22,927 nucleotides of DNA from Bacteroidales bacterium UBA2287 (GTDB taxonomy: Bacteria; Bacteroidota; Bacteroidia; Bacteroidales; Tenuifilaceae), in assembly GCA_002345675.1 (NCBI GenBank), contig DDWL01000056.1, positions 1 to 22,927 of the forward strand. The letters are read 5' to 3'. Below are positions 1 through 6,200 of the stretch, in pieces. Each line of letters starts with the position of its first letter. Positions within the stretch are counted from its first letter, which is position 1. The notes beneath the pieces were generated by a model that was not told the DNA's origin, made no database searches, and worked only from the letters and a program-made list of their open reading frames with translations. The position numbers and the translations under genes were made by a program.

Positions 1-106
1 GTCCTCTCGTGTGGTAACGAAGTAAGAAAAGACGAAATAAATACTGCAAAGTTCTTTGCCACACGAAACATTCGTGCGGCGCAGTGCTAGCCGCTCGAAA
101 ATATCA

Positions 107-114
107 TATATTTG
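107..114 (+). promoter_or_regulatory. Bacteroidota-type -7 promoter box (TATATTTG)
   Basis: TATATTTG matches the phylum consensus TAnnTTTG exactly and lies 17 bases before the ATG at 132. It argues that the antitoxin starts at 132 and not at an upstream in-frame codon. No clear -33 TTTG is visible at a good distance. Confidence 0.5.
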
Positions 115-131
115 CAAAAAAACATATTGTA

Positions 132-308
132 ATGGGAAATACAATAGAAATTCGAAAATCGGTTAGCAGGATTCAACTCGACAAAGAGTTGGAAAAAATT
201 ATTGCTAAAAAGAGCAAGCTTAATTTAAGGCTATACATGGGCAAAGTGCGTTTCGAGGGCGTCGATGCCATCGACTACCAAAAGAAAATGCGCGATGAGT
301 GGCAGTAG
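132..308 (+). CDS. VapB-like antitoxin of a PIN toxin pair
   Basis: A 58-residue protein that probably neutralises the PIN-domain ribonuclease encoded just downstream. The support is context and its end: the last residues, KKMRDEW, resemble the C-terminal tail of many small Bacteroidota proteins encoded ahead of PIN toxins, and the toxin ATG (295) lies inside this gene, a 14-base overlap typical of translational coupling. The N-terminal part (KSVSRIQLDKELEKII) is charged and could form a short helix or DNA-binding segment, but I do not recognise a named fold. The frame is also open upstream to 84, but the TATATTTG box at 107-114 lies in that stretch, so I start at 132. Its toxin is broken by an IS, so this antitoxin is now an orphan. 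Confidence 0.65.
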   Translation: MGNTIEIRKSVSRIQLDKELEKIIAKKSKLNLRLYMGKVRFEGVDAIDYQKKMRDEWQ

Positions 309-491
309 TGTACTGGTTGACACCAATATTTTAATTTACCTTTTCAAAGGTAATGAGCGTATATACGAACTGCTTAAAGGAAGGGATATTTGGGTTTCGT
401 TTATAACTGAAATGGAATTGCTCGCTTTCGATGGGCACAGTGCTGCCGAGTTAAATACCATTAAAAAATTTTTAGGGCAATGTAAAATTGT
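295..491 (+). pseudogene. PIN-domain toxin (VapC-like), N-terminal piece interrupted by IS
   Basis: This is the first half of a VapC-type ribonuclease. It carries the first two acidic residues of the PIN active site: the Asp in VLVDTNILIYLF and the Glu in FITEMELLAF. The frame runs to CKIV at 484-491 and then enters the IS, hitting a TAA at 496-498. Joining 295-491 to 1722-1896 across one copy of the 8-bp duplication restores an uninterrupted 123-residue PIN protein, the usual length for this family. The gene was therefore intact until the insertion. The truncated product lacks the two later catalytic aspartates and should be inactive. Confidence 0.85.
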
Positions 492-566
492 GGCTTAATG
501 GACAAAATTAATGCTGCAGTATAACTCAAAGCCAATAATGATGTAGTTTTGGTGCATTTGAAGGCT

Positions 567-1486
567 ATGAATAAAAAATTTGCTTTTATTGTGGTTCGAA
601 AAGGACCAAAAAGAATGGAACAAACCACGGTGTCCAGAACTTTCGTTGCAATGACTGTGGTCGGCAATTTCTAGGAGGCGAACGCATTGTCAATCAGTTG
701 TTATGGAGTGAGTACACCGAAGGAAAGCAAACGTATCAGCAGTTATCCGCAAAATATGGGGTGTCAATAAAAACAATTCAGCGAAGGCTCGACAAGGTTT
801 TTGTTAGCAAGAGTTTTACAAAGCCTACTCAGGGGGTGGTAATGATGGACACAACGTATTTTGGTCGTGATTTTGGGGTTATGGTATTCAAGAGCACCGA
901 AGGCCACCATTTATACTGGAAATACGTTAAATACGAGACGATTGCAGGTTATATGGAAGGCATCAACTACCTGAAGGTACAAGGGATGAAGATCCAGGGC
1001 GTTGTATGCGATGGACGAAAAGGTCTATTTAAGGCTTTGGCCGAATACCCCGTTCAGATGTGCCAGTTCCATCAAACCGCTATTGTTACCCGTTACTTAA
1101 CCAGAAAGCCTAAGTTACAAGCGTCGGTTGAACTCAAGAAGATTATGTGGCTACTCCCTAGAACCGACAAGGAGAGTTTCTTCGGGGCACTCGGTGAATG
1201 GCATGAAAAATGGGAGAACTTCATCAATGAAAGAGCAAAAAAACCTGAAACGGGCAAAAGCAGATATATTCATAAGCGCCTACGGAGCGCCTACAAAAGC
1301 CTTGAAAGGAACAGGGAATACCTGTTCACATGGTACGATAACATGGAGTTAGGTTTGCCCAATACAAACAACCAACTTGAAGGGACTTTTACGGGTTTAA
1401 AGAATAAACTACGAAATCATAATGGCTTAAGCCGCAGACGAAGAGAGAAGTTCATCGATGGGTTTTTAAAGGCATCTAGCGAGTAA
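567..1486 (+). CDS. DDE transposase, IS256-like with N-terminal zinc ribbon
   Basis: Transposase of the surrounding IS. From 581 the frame reads a CxxC...CxxC zinc ribbon (CFYC, then CNDC), a short helix-turn-helix-like region (YQQLSAKYGVSIKTIQRRL), and a DDE core: Asp in MMDTTYFG, Asp in VVCDGRKG, the CQFHQ (C..H) insert seen in IS256/MULE-type enzymes, and Glu in NNQLEGTF. The zinc-ribbon frame has no ATG; its first ordinary start would be TTG at 698, which would discard the ribbon. An ATG at 567 reads MNKK and joins the ribbon frame only if the A6 run at 573-578 is read as seven A. I annotate from 567 and regard the start as either slippage-dependent or a 1-base deletion. IS1595-type was considered, but the CxxH insert fits IS256-like better. 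Confidence 0.75.
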
Positions 1487-1645
1487 AATAATTACAAAGG
1501 AAAAGGCTGGTGGAAGTCAGCCTTAGTAACCATTTTGCTCGGTCAAGATATTCCTGACAGGTTGCTCCCCAGCAGAGCCTGTTTCTGCTTACTTGACTTT
1601 CAAATATCACATTAATTGGAATACGCTAACTGTTGAGGTGAAAAT

Positions 1646-1709
1646 AAAAAGCATTAAAAATGTCCATTAGAATAAAACGTCTAAAAAAAAGCATTAGAAA
1701 TGTCCATTA
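1646..1709 (+). repeat. Direct repeat of the IS right-end motif
   Basis: A 24-base sequence at 1646-1669 recurs at 1686-1709 with a single difference (a1657 versus g1697), offset by 40 bases. The second copy is the inner part of the right terminal inverted repeat; the first is subterminal. Both carry gcatta.aaatgtccatta. No such second copy is visible at the left end. Confidence 0.85.
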
Positions 1710-1721
1710 CGCCAAAATTGT

Positions 1722-1896
1722 TGATATTAACAGAAGTATAAAGGATACAGCAATTGACATAAGAAGAGTTGACAAAGTTAAACTACCCGATGCTATAATT
1801 GCAGCCACCGCAAACTATTTAAATATTCCATTACTTACTGCCGACAAGGGCTTTAATGCTATCGATCGAATTGTCTTAGCAATTGTTGATTTATAA
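1722..1896 (+). pseudogene. PIN-domain toxin (VapC-like), C-terminal piece
   Basis: The second half of the split toxin, in the frame that continues from 491. It contains the remaining PIN acidic residues, the Asp in KLPDAIIAATA and the Asp in LLTADKGF, and ends at a TAA at 1894-1896. An in-frame ATG at 1660 exists only because the IS end happens to be open; those first residues are IS sequence, so I do not treat 1660-1896 as a gene. No start signal of its own is visible, and this piece lacks half of the catalytic pocket. Confidence 0.85.
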
Positions 1897-1981
1897 AGCC
1901 CCTTAGCTCGGCATAGACTTTGTCTACGTCGCAACAAAACAGCGGTCTCTGACCGAACACAATTCCATTTAAAATCACGTC

Positions 1982-2070
1982 GAGCTGGATATGTCATCCA
2001 GCTCTCGTTTTACTATAAGGATTTGCAATCCGATTAAAAAAAATGCTAAATTCGTTTGCAAAAAATATAT
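1982..2070 (+). repeat. REP-like palindrome pair upstream of the RAYT gene
   Basis: Two short palindromes stand in a row: gagctggat (1982-1990) with atccagctc (1996-2004), then ggatt (2019-2023) with aatcc (2027-2031), followed by gattaaa...attcgtttgcaaaaaatat. The same order, with the same sequences and longer loops, recurs at 10787-10925. Similarity to the distant copy runs to about 2070, inside the first codons of the longest RAYT frame. Confidence 0.75.
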
Positions 2071-2615
2071 TTGCAATGGATGATGCTAAAAGGGTTACAA
2101 AGGAGATTTATTTTTTAACCACAACGGTGGTTGACTGGGTTGATGTTTTTTCAAGACCTTGCTATAAACATATCATTGTTGATTCGCTGAAGTACTGCCA
2201 GAAAAATAAGGGGCTAGAAATTTACGGATGGGTACTTATGAGCAACCATTTGCATATGATTGCAGGAGCAGCCGAGGACAATAAACTATCGGATATCGTT
2301 AGGGATTTTAAAAAATATACCAGCAAAGCTATTATTGAAGCAATAAAAACCGAAACAGAGAGCAGGCGGAAATGGATGCTTAATCGATTCGATTATGCTG
2401 GGCGAAATGATAAAAAAGTTAAGAACTATAAGTTTTGGCAGGATGGAAACGACGAGCAACTGATATATCTTGTCGACTATTTTAATCAGAAGCTAAACTA
2501 CATCCATCAAAATCCAGTTAGGGCAGAATTAGTAGATGAACCACACCACTACCTTTACAGTTCTGCCAGAAACTATGCTGGGGAAAATGGATTGCTTGAT
2601 GTTATAGTGGTATGA
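2043..2615 (+). CDS. REP-associated tyrosine transposase (RAYT, Y1/IS200-like)
   Basis: A single-strand DNA nuclease of the Y1 (HUH) superfamily, expected to act on REP-type palindromes. Visible motifs: the HUH pair in MSNHLHM (His69, His71 of the longest frame), the probable nucleophile Tyr153 in KLNYIHQNPV, and the C-terminal YSSARNYAG typical of Bacteroidota RAYTs. At 190 residues it is of normal length. It is flanked by palindromes at 1982-2031 and 2639-2693, as expected for a REP-RAYT unit, and has no IS200-type ends. The start is uncertain: codons 1-11 lie in sequence shared with the distant repeat copy, and Met12 at 2076 is an equally good start, giving 179 residues. RAYTs are usually single-copy domesticated genes; whether this one is still active cannot be told. 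Confidence 0.85.
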   Translation: MLNSFAKNIFAMDDAKRVTKEIYFLTTTVVDWVDVFSRPCYKHIIVDSLKYCQKNKGLEIYGWVLMSNHLHMIAGAAEDNKLSDIVRDFKKYTSKAIIEAIKTETESRRKWMLNRFDYAGRNDKKVKNYKFWQDGNDEQLIYLVDYFNQKLNYIHQNPVRAELVDEPHHYLYSSARNYAGENGLLDVIVV

Positions 2616-2638
2616 AAAAGGCAAGTCTTCTCTTAGTC

Positions 2639-2693
2639 GTAGTCGGATTACAAATCCTTATAATAATACAACATCGGATTTAAAATCCGATGT
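2639..2693 (+). repeat. REP-like palindromes downstream of the RAYT gene
   Basis: The tetranucleotide GTAG (2639-2642) sits at the foot of the palindrome ggatt-aca-aatcc (2645-2657), the arrangement known for REP elements. It is followed by a near-perfect 11-bp inverted repeat, acatcggattt (2671-2681) and aaatccgatgt (2683-2693). All share the core CGGATTt/aAATCC with the upstream and distant copies. Confidence 0.75.
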
Positions 2694-2702
2694 GACATAA
2701 GC

Positions 2703-2745
2703 AAAATAACGGCAAGGCCAAAAAGGCTATGCCGTTATTTTTTTT
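2703..2745 (+). terminator. Rho-independent terminator, probably bidirectional
   Basis: A 12-bp stem, aaaataacggca (2703-2714) with tgccgttatttt (2730-2741), encloses a smaller gcc/ggc pairing and runs into a T tract to 2745. It lies between the RAYT gene and the convergent M1 peptidase gene. The A tract on the left gives a short U run for the minus strand too. Confidence 0.85.
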
Positions 2746-2786
2746 GTCACTGGCAGTTTAAATAGCAGCGTAATTAAAGCATCATG

Positions 2787-4691
2787 CTACCTAACAACTA
2801 CTTTTACGGTTTCGCTGCTGCCGTTAATTAGTTCAACGTTTACAACATAAATTCCGCTGCTAAGCTTTAGCTCCGATTTTAGTTCGGGCCTACTAATTGA
2901 AAGCACCTTATTTCCAACAGCAGCAAACACATCAATTGCTTTTATTTCTTTCTCCGAAACTACATGAATAGTCCCATTCGATGTGGGGTTTGGGTAAACC
3001 GAAATGAAACTCGACAAATTCTCATTAATCGTAACAAGTTGACCTTGTGCTATAGTACTATTTTTGGTTGTAATTTCTTTGTTGGGATCGAATGCGGCCT
3101 GAGTAGCCCTAAAACCAATATTTGCGTTTAGTAGCTCAGCGTTTTGGGTGTTATGAAACCACACAATAGTGTCGCGAGTGGCGTTGCTAAACTTAACAGG
3201 AATTTTCATTTCGAAAAACGAAACCGAGGCATGCGATTGAGTTTGATTAATTCGTACCCACGCGGTTTCTTCGTCACCCTGCCATGTAATTTGGTACTTG
3301 GGGTAACCTTGCCCATAAATCCAATCGTTAAAAAACTCGGTTAGTGTTGTGTCGGCAGCGGCTTCCATGTGGGCTTTATAATCTTGGGTTTTGGCAAAAC
3401 CGTTGGCAAGCGCTGGGTCGTTTAAGTAGTTAATCATACCCTGAAAAAATGCTTCATCACCAATTTGCCTACGCAACATGTGCAAAACTTGTCCCCCTTT
3501 AGCGTACGATAGTCGTCCATTAAAAATTGAACTTACATTTGTAGTATCGACACAGTAAACCGAACCATATAACTGCGATGTTACATCTGAAATTTCGGTA
3601 GTCCTCCACGTTTTAAAGCTCGATGCGCCATAAGTATACTCAAGATACAATCCTTCGCAGTAAGTAGCAAACCCTTCGTTAATCCAAATATCGGCCCAGC
3701 TTCCACAGGTAATGTAATCGCCAAACCATTGGTGAGCAAGTTCGTGCACCACAAGCATTTCGCTATTGTTGTACATAAAGCTCATGGTTTGGTGCTCCAT
3801 TCCCCCACCCCAGCCAAACTGAGCATGTCCATATTTCTCGTCGGCGTACGGATATGTTATAAATAAGTTATTGAATGCTGTCATCGCATTTACTACATTT
3901 TGCTGGTTTGCAATCCATGCACTGCTATTTTCGGGGTAAAAATAGTCGACAATCTGAATTGGACTTTGCCCTTCAACGGGCACCTCGGTAAGTAATTCCT
4001 GATAGTTTGTAACAGCTATGGCAATAAGGTAAGTTGCAATAGGGTGCTTGTGTTTCCAGTGGTAAGCAATACCCATTTCGGTGTTCTCGGTCGAAATTAA
4101 AATGCCATTCGAAGCAACTTTATTTCCAACCAAAGTATTTACCTTAATATCAACACTGTCGGCTTTATCAATTAGTGTTTGCTTGCATGGCCACCAAGTG
4201 TATGCGCCATAAGGTTCGCTTAGTGTCCAAATAACAGGACTCCCGCTATGAGTTGTTTGCTCAAATGCGCCAAACCCACTAATCTGGGGTTCGCCATGAT
4301 ACGAAATTGCAACGCTCGATAAATCGTTGGCATTAAGGGTTACAGGCAAGGTAATGCTAATCTCATTGGCTAGGTGAGTAAACGAAACCAACTGATTGTC
4401 GAATTTAATGCTATCAACAATCATGTTGCTAAGCAAATCGAAAGTAACGGTGCTACCAGCACTTTTCATTTCAAAAGTGGTGGTAACAGTTCCCGATATT
4501 CCATAAACAGCGGGGTTAACAATTAAATCGAGTTCGTAATGTTTAACATCGAACATTTCGCCTGCCTTGGAACCTTTAAAGTCCCATAGTTTTTGAAGGC
4601 TACGTTGCTTGGTTAAAACATCCGATCGTTCTTGTGCCCAAACAAATGAGTTTAGCACGAGAAGCATTGAAACTAGTAAAATGTTTTTCAT
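2787..4691 (-). CDS. Secreted M1-family zinc metallopeptidase with T9SS C-terminal sorting domain
   Basis: An exported aminopeptidase-like enzyme of 634 residues. A signal peptide (about 1-19, ending VWAQ) precedes the M1 N-terminal beta domain. The catalytic part shows GGMEH at 296-300, the position of the M1 exopeptidase motif GxMEN, and the zinc site H316-E-L-A-H320 with the third ligand E339 exactly 18 residues later in WINEGFATY. YAKGGQVLHMLRR contains the usual catalytic Tyr region. The last roughly 75 residues (ISVYPNP...) form a Por/type IX sorting domain, so the enzyme should cross the outer membrane and be released or anchored at the surface. The large C-terminal alpha domain of full-length M1 enzymes is absent, as in the shorter bacterial M1 forms. 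It is a single gene, convergent with the RAYT. Confidence 0.92.
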   Translation of the reverse strand: MKNILLVSMLLVLNSFVWAQERSDVLTKQRSLQKLWDFKGSKAGEMFDVKHYELDLIVNPAVYGISGTVTTTFEMKSAGSTVTFDLLSNMIVDSIKFDNQLVSFTHLANEISITLPVTLNANDLSSVAISYHGEPQISGFGAFEQTTHSGSPVIWTLSEPYGAYTWWPCKQTLIDKADSVDIKVNTLVGNKVASNGILISTENTEMGIAYHWKHKHPIATYLIAIAVTNYQELLTEVPVEGQSPIQIVDYFYPENSSAWIANQQNVVNAMTAFNNLFITYPYADEKYGHAQFGWGGGMEHQTMSFMYNNSEMLVVHELAHQWFGDYITCGSWADIWINEGFATYCEGLYLEYTYGASSFKTWRTTEISDVTSQLYGSVYCVDTTNVSSIFNGRLSYAKGGQVLHMLRRQIGDEAFFQGMINYLNDPALANGFAKTQDYKAHMEAAADTTLTEFFNDWIYGQGYPKYQITWQGDEETAWVRINQTQSHASVSFFEMKIPVKFSNATRDTIVWFHNTQNAELLNANIGFRATQAAFDPNKEITTKNSTIAQGQLVTINENLSSFISVYPNPTSNGTIHVVSEKEIKAIDVFAAVGNKVLSISRPELKSELKLSSGIYVVNVELINGSSETVKVVVR

Positions 4692-5153
4692 GTTTTAATT
4701 TTTAAAAGTCAGCTTGTTGTTAATTAATCCCTTTTTGAACGGTAATGTTAGTAAAGATTTTTTGCTTAATGAAATTGAAAAAAACTACACGCTTGCGAAT
4801 ACAATAGTTCGGTAAATATTTATTTCACGCAGAGACGCAAAGACGCATTTGCCTGATTATTAAAACAATAATAACACGCACAATTGTTGTGTAAAGCCCT
4901 AACAATCAGACGAATAAAAACACTTAACGGACTATTTTAATACTAAACATGTTAAAAAAATCCCTTTGTAATATTTTTGGCATAATCGATAGACTTTCGT
5001 AAATACAAATAGTTTACAATTTGCTTTTTTTATGTTGAATGAGTAGCTAATCAAATTTTGATGTTCGATTATTTTAAAATTCAGTTGTTTTTTGTGTTTA
5101 GCACAATGAGTACAGTAATAATAGAAGGTGTAATGAAATTGCTCGAAAGCTTG
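4692..5153. other. AT-rich intergenic region without a convincing gene
   Basis: About 460 bases between divergent genes. It contains a fragment cacgcagagacgcaaagacg at 4826-4845, a sequence type often repeated in intergenic DNA of many bacteria. A 30-codon frame from 5106 (MSTVIIEG...) overlaps the start of the kinase gene and has no supporting signal. Nothing else is recognised. Confidence 0.5.
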
Positions 5154-5161
5154 TATCTTTG
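5154..5161 (+). promoter_or_regulatory. Bacteroidota-type -7 box (TATCTTTG)
   Basis: An exact TAnnTTTG match 18 bases before the ATG at 5180. Because it overlaps the TTG at 5159, it rules that codon out as the start of the zeta-like kinase. Confidence 0.55.
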
Positions 5162-5179
5162 TGTTTCAAATGCAACAAT

Positions 5180-5767
5180 ATGCCAAACCTATACATAATT
5201 GCAGGTTGTAATGGGGCAGGTAAAACAACGGCATCATTTACCGTATTGCCTGAAATGTTAAACTGCGACGAGTTTATTAATGCAGACGAAATTGCAAGAG
5301 GGATTTCTCCATTAAATCCCGAAAAAGCCGCCATTAATGCAGGTAGGCTAATGCTTGGTTTGATTGACAAACTTGTAAATGCTCACAAGAATTTTGCCTT
5401 TGAAACAACGCTTTCAACCAAAAGTTACGTGAAAACTATTCTTAACGCTAAGCAACAAGGATTTGATGTAACTTTGGTATTCTTTTGGCTCGACACCGTG
5501 GAGCTTGCTATCGAAAGAGTTAAGACAAGGGTTGTTGAGGGTGGTCATAATATTCCAGAAAATGTTATTTCACGAAGATATTATTCAGGGCTTAAGAATT
5601 TGTTCGATTTATACATGCCTATTTGCGACTACTGGATGATATTTAACAACTCCACTACCCCTTCGCAGCTTATTGCAGAGGGATATTCCGATAAAGAAGT
5701 CCAAATTAAAAATGCTAAAGACTTTACCGTTCTTAAAAACAAAATTTATTATGACAAAGCACGATAA
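5180..5767 (+). CDS. Zeta-toxin-like P-loop kinase
   Basis: A 195-residue P-loop kinase of the zeta/PezT-like group. Characterised members phosphorylate UDP-N-acetylglucosamine; for this branch the substrate is unknown. The Walker A loop is AGCNGAGKTT (residues 8-17). It is followed by INADEIARGISP, the region of the zeta catalytic Asp, by FAFETTLST, and by a basic lid (RVKTRVVEGGHNIPENVISRRYYSGL) in the arrangement usual for these proteins. The start at 5180 is chosen over the TTG at 5159 because of the -7 box at 5154-5161. The 3' end overlaps the next small gene by 17 bases, so the two are co-translated. A bacterial kinase not involved in toxicity remains possible. Confidence 0.8.
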   Translation: MPNLYIIAGCNGAGKTTASFTVLPEMLNCDEFINADEIARGISPLNPEKAAINAGRLMLGLIDKLVNAHKNFAFETTLSTKSYVKTILNAKQQGFDVTLVFFWLDTVELAIERVKTRVVEGGHNIPENVISRRYYSGLKNLFDLYMPICDYWMIFNNSTTPSQLIAEGYSDKEVQIKNAKDFTVLKNKIYYDKAR

Positions 5768-5903
5768 TACAGTTAGAGACAAAATCCTTAAAGGGATGGA
5801 ACTTGTACATAAAAAACTGATAAAGAATAAGAAGGACAGAAATCTCTGCCTTGTCGTTTCTGCGAATGGCAGCGTTGTTAGAATTCAACCAAAAGATATA
5901 TAA
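5751..5903 (+). CDS. Small basic protein overlapping the zeta-like kinase, candidate antitoxin
   Basis: A 50-residue protein rich in Lys (VHKKLIKNKKDRNLCLVVSANGSVVRIQPKDI). The N-terminal half looks helical and amphipathic; the C-terminal half has a short beta hairpin pattern ending in VVRIQP, a layout I associate with small genes found next to zeta-like kinases in Bacteroidota. Its ATG lies 17 bases inside the kinase gene in another frame, so translation is coupled. In classic epsilon-zeta and PezAT systems the antitoxin gene comes first and is a helical protein of different type, so an antitoxin role is inference from position. The same frame is open upstream to 5673, but that part lies within the kinase gene. 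Confidence 0.65.
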   Translation: MTKHDNTVRDKILKGMELVHKKLIKNKKDRNLCLVVSANGSVVRIQPKDI

Positions 5904-6168
5904 TCTCCATTAAAACGAGACTACTAAACTGAAACCACACTCGGCTACCTCGTCGGGGGCTGGATATGTTATCAATAAAAATACTAAATGAGGGTGTCTC
6001 AAATGTACTCTGTGTTTCCCTGTGAAGGACTCTGTGGAACTCAGTGCAATTCTTAAAGTATTGCTAAACAGAACTCGCAAAGCTGTCACAAAAATGCCCG
6101 ATGTGACTTTGGCTGAGCAGCAATTTAAAAGCTCGATTTACAGCAGCTATTTTACCAACAAATTTCCC
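5904..6168. other. Intergenic region with a decayed repeat
   Basis: No gene is supported. The sequence ggctggatatgttatc (5959-5974) resembles the ctggatatgtcatcc hairpin upstream of the RAYT and may be a decayed copy. Around 6007-6042 the wording ctctgtgtttccctgtg...ctctgtgg is of the low-complexity type common in intergenic DNA. A 62-codon frame from 6022 runs across this repeat and the mutase promoter and is rejected. Confidence 0.45.
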
Positions 6169-6176
6169 CATATTTG
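6169..6176 (+). promoter_or_regulatory. Possible -7 box (CATATTTG) of the sugar mutase gene
   Basis: Seven of eight positions equivalent to TAnnTTTG, 24 bases before the ATG at 6201; only the first T is replaced by C. Confidence 0.35.
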
Positions 6177-6200
6177 TTACCCAATTAACACATTACAACT

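Larger units (their letters stand above)
492..1713 (+). mobile_element. 1222-bp insertion sequence with TIRs and 8-bp target duplication
   Basis: Both ends can be read directly. The left end begins ggcttaatggacaaaatta and the reverse complement of the right end begins ggcgtaatggacatttcta; over 23 bases they differ at five positions. The element is bracketed by direct 8-bp repeats aaaattgt at 484-491 and 1714-1721, and removing the element with one copy repairs the PIN reading frame. An 8-bp duplication fits the IS256 group and also IS1595. The single transposase gene occupies most of the element. About 225 bases of non-coding right-end sequence follow it, containing a 7-bp-stem hairpin (aaggctg/cagcctt near 1503-1526) and a second copy of the terminal repeat motif. 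Confidence 0.9.

Noticed and set aside
7..66. 8-bp inverted repeat tcgtgtgg (7-14) / ccacacga (59-66) at the window start
   Set aside because: Short, with a 44-base loop, and no second copy was seen; it may be the edge of a repeat cut off by the window, but cannot be supported.
1503..1526. Hairpin aaggctg/cagcctt after the transposase gene as a terminator
   Set aside because: The stem is followed by agtaacc with no T run, so it is noted only as part of the IS right-end sequence.
1660..1896. Apparent 78-residue gene starting in the IS right end
   Set aside because: The first 21 codons are IS terminal sequence; the rest is the C-terminal half of the split PIN toxin, so it is annotated as a pseudogene fragment.
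5106..5198. 30-codon frame (MSTVIIEG...) as a possible antitoxin ahead of the zeta-like kinase
   Set aside because: It overlaps the kinase start and contains the kinase -7 box; the downstream overlapping small gene is a much better partner candidate.
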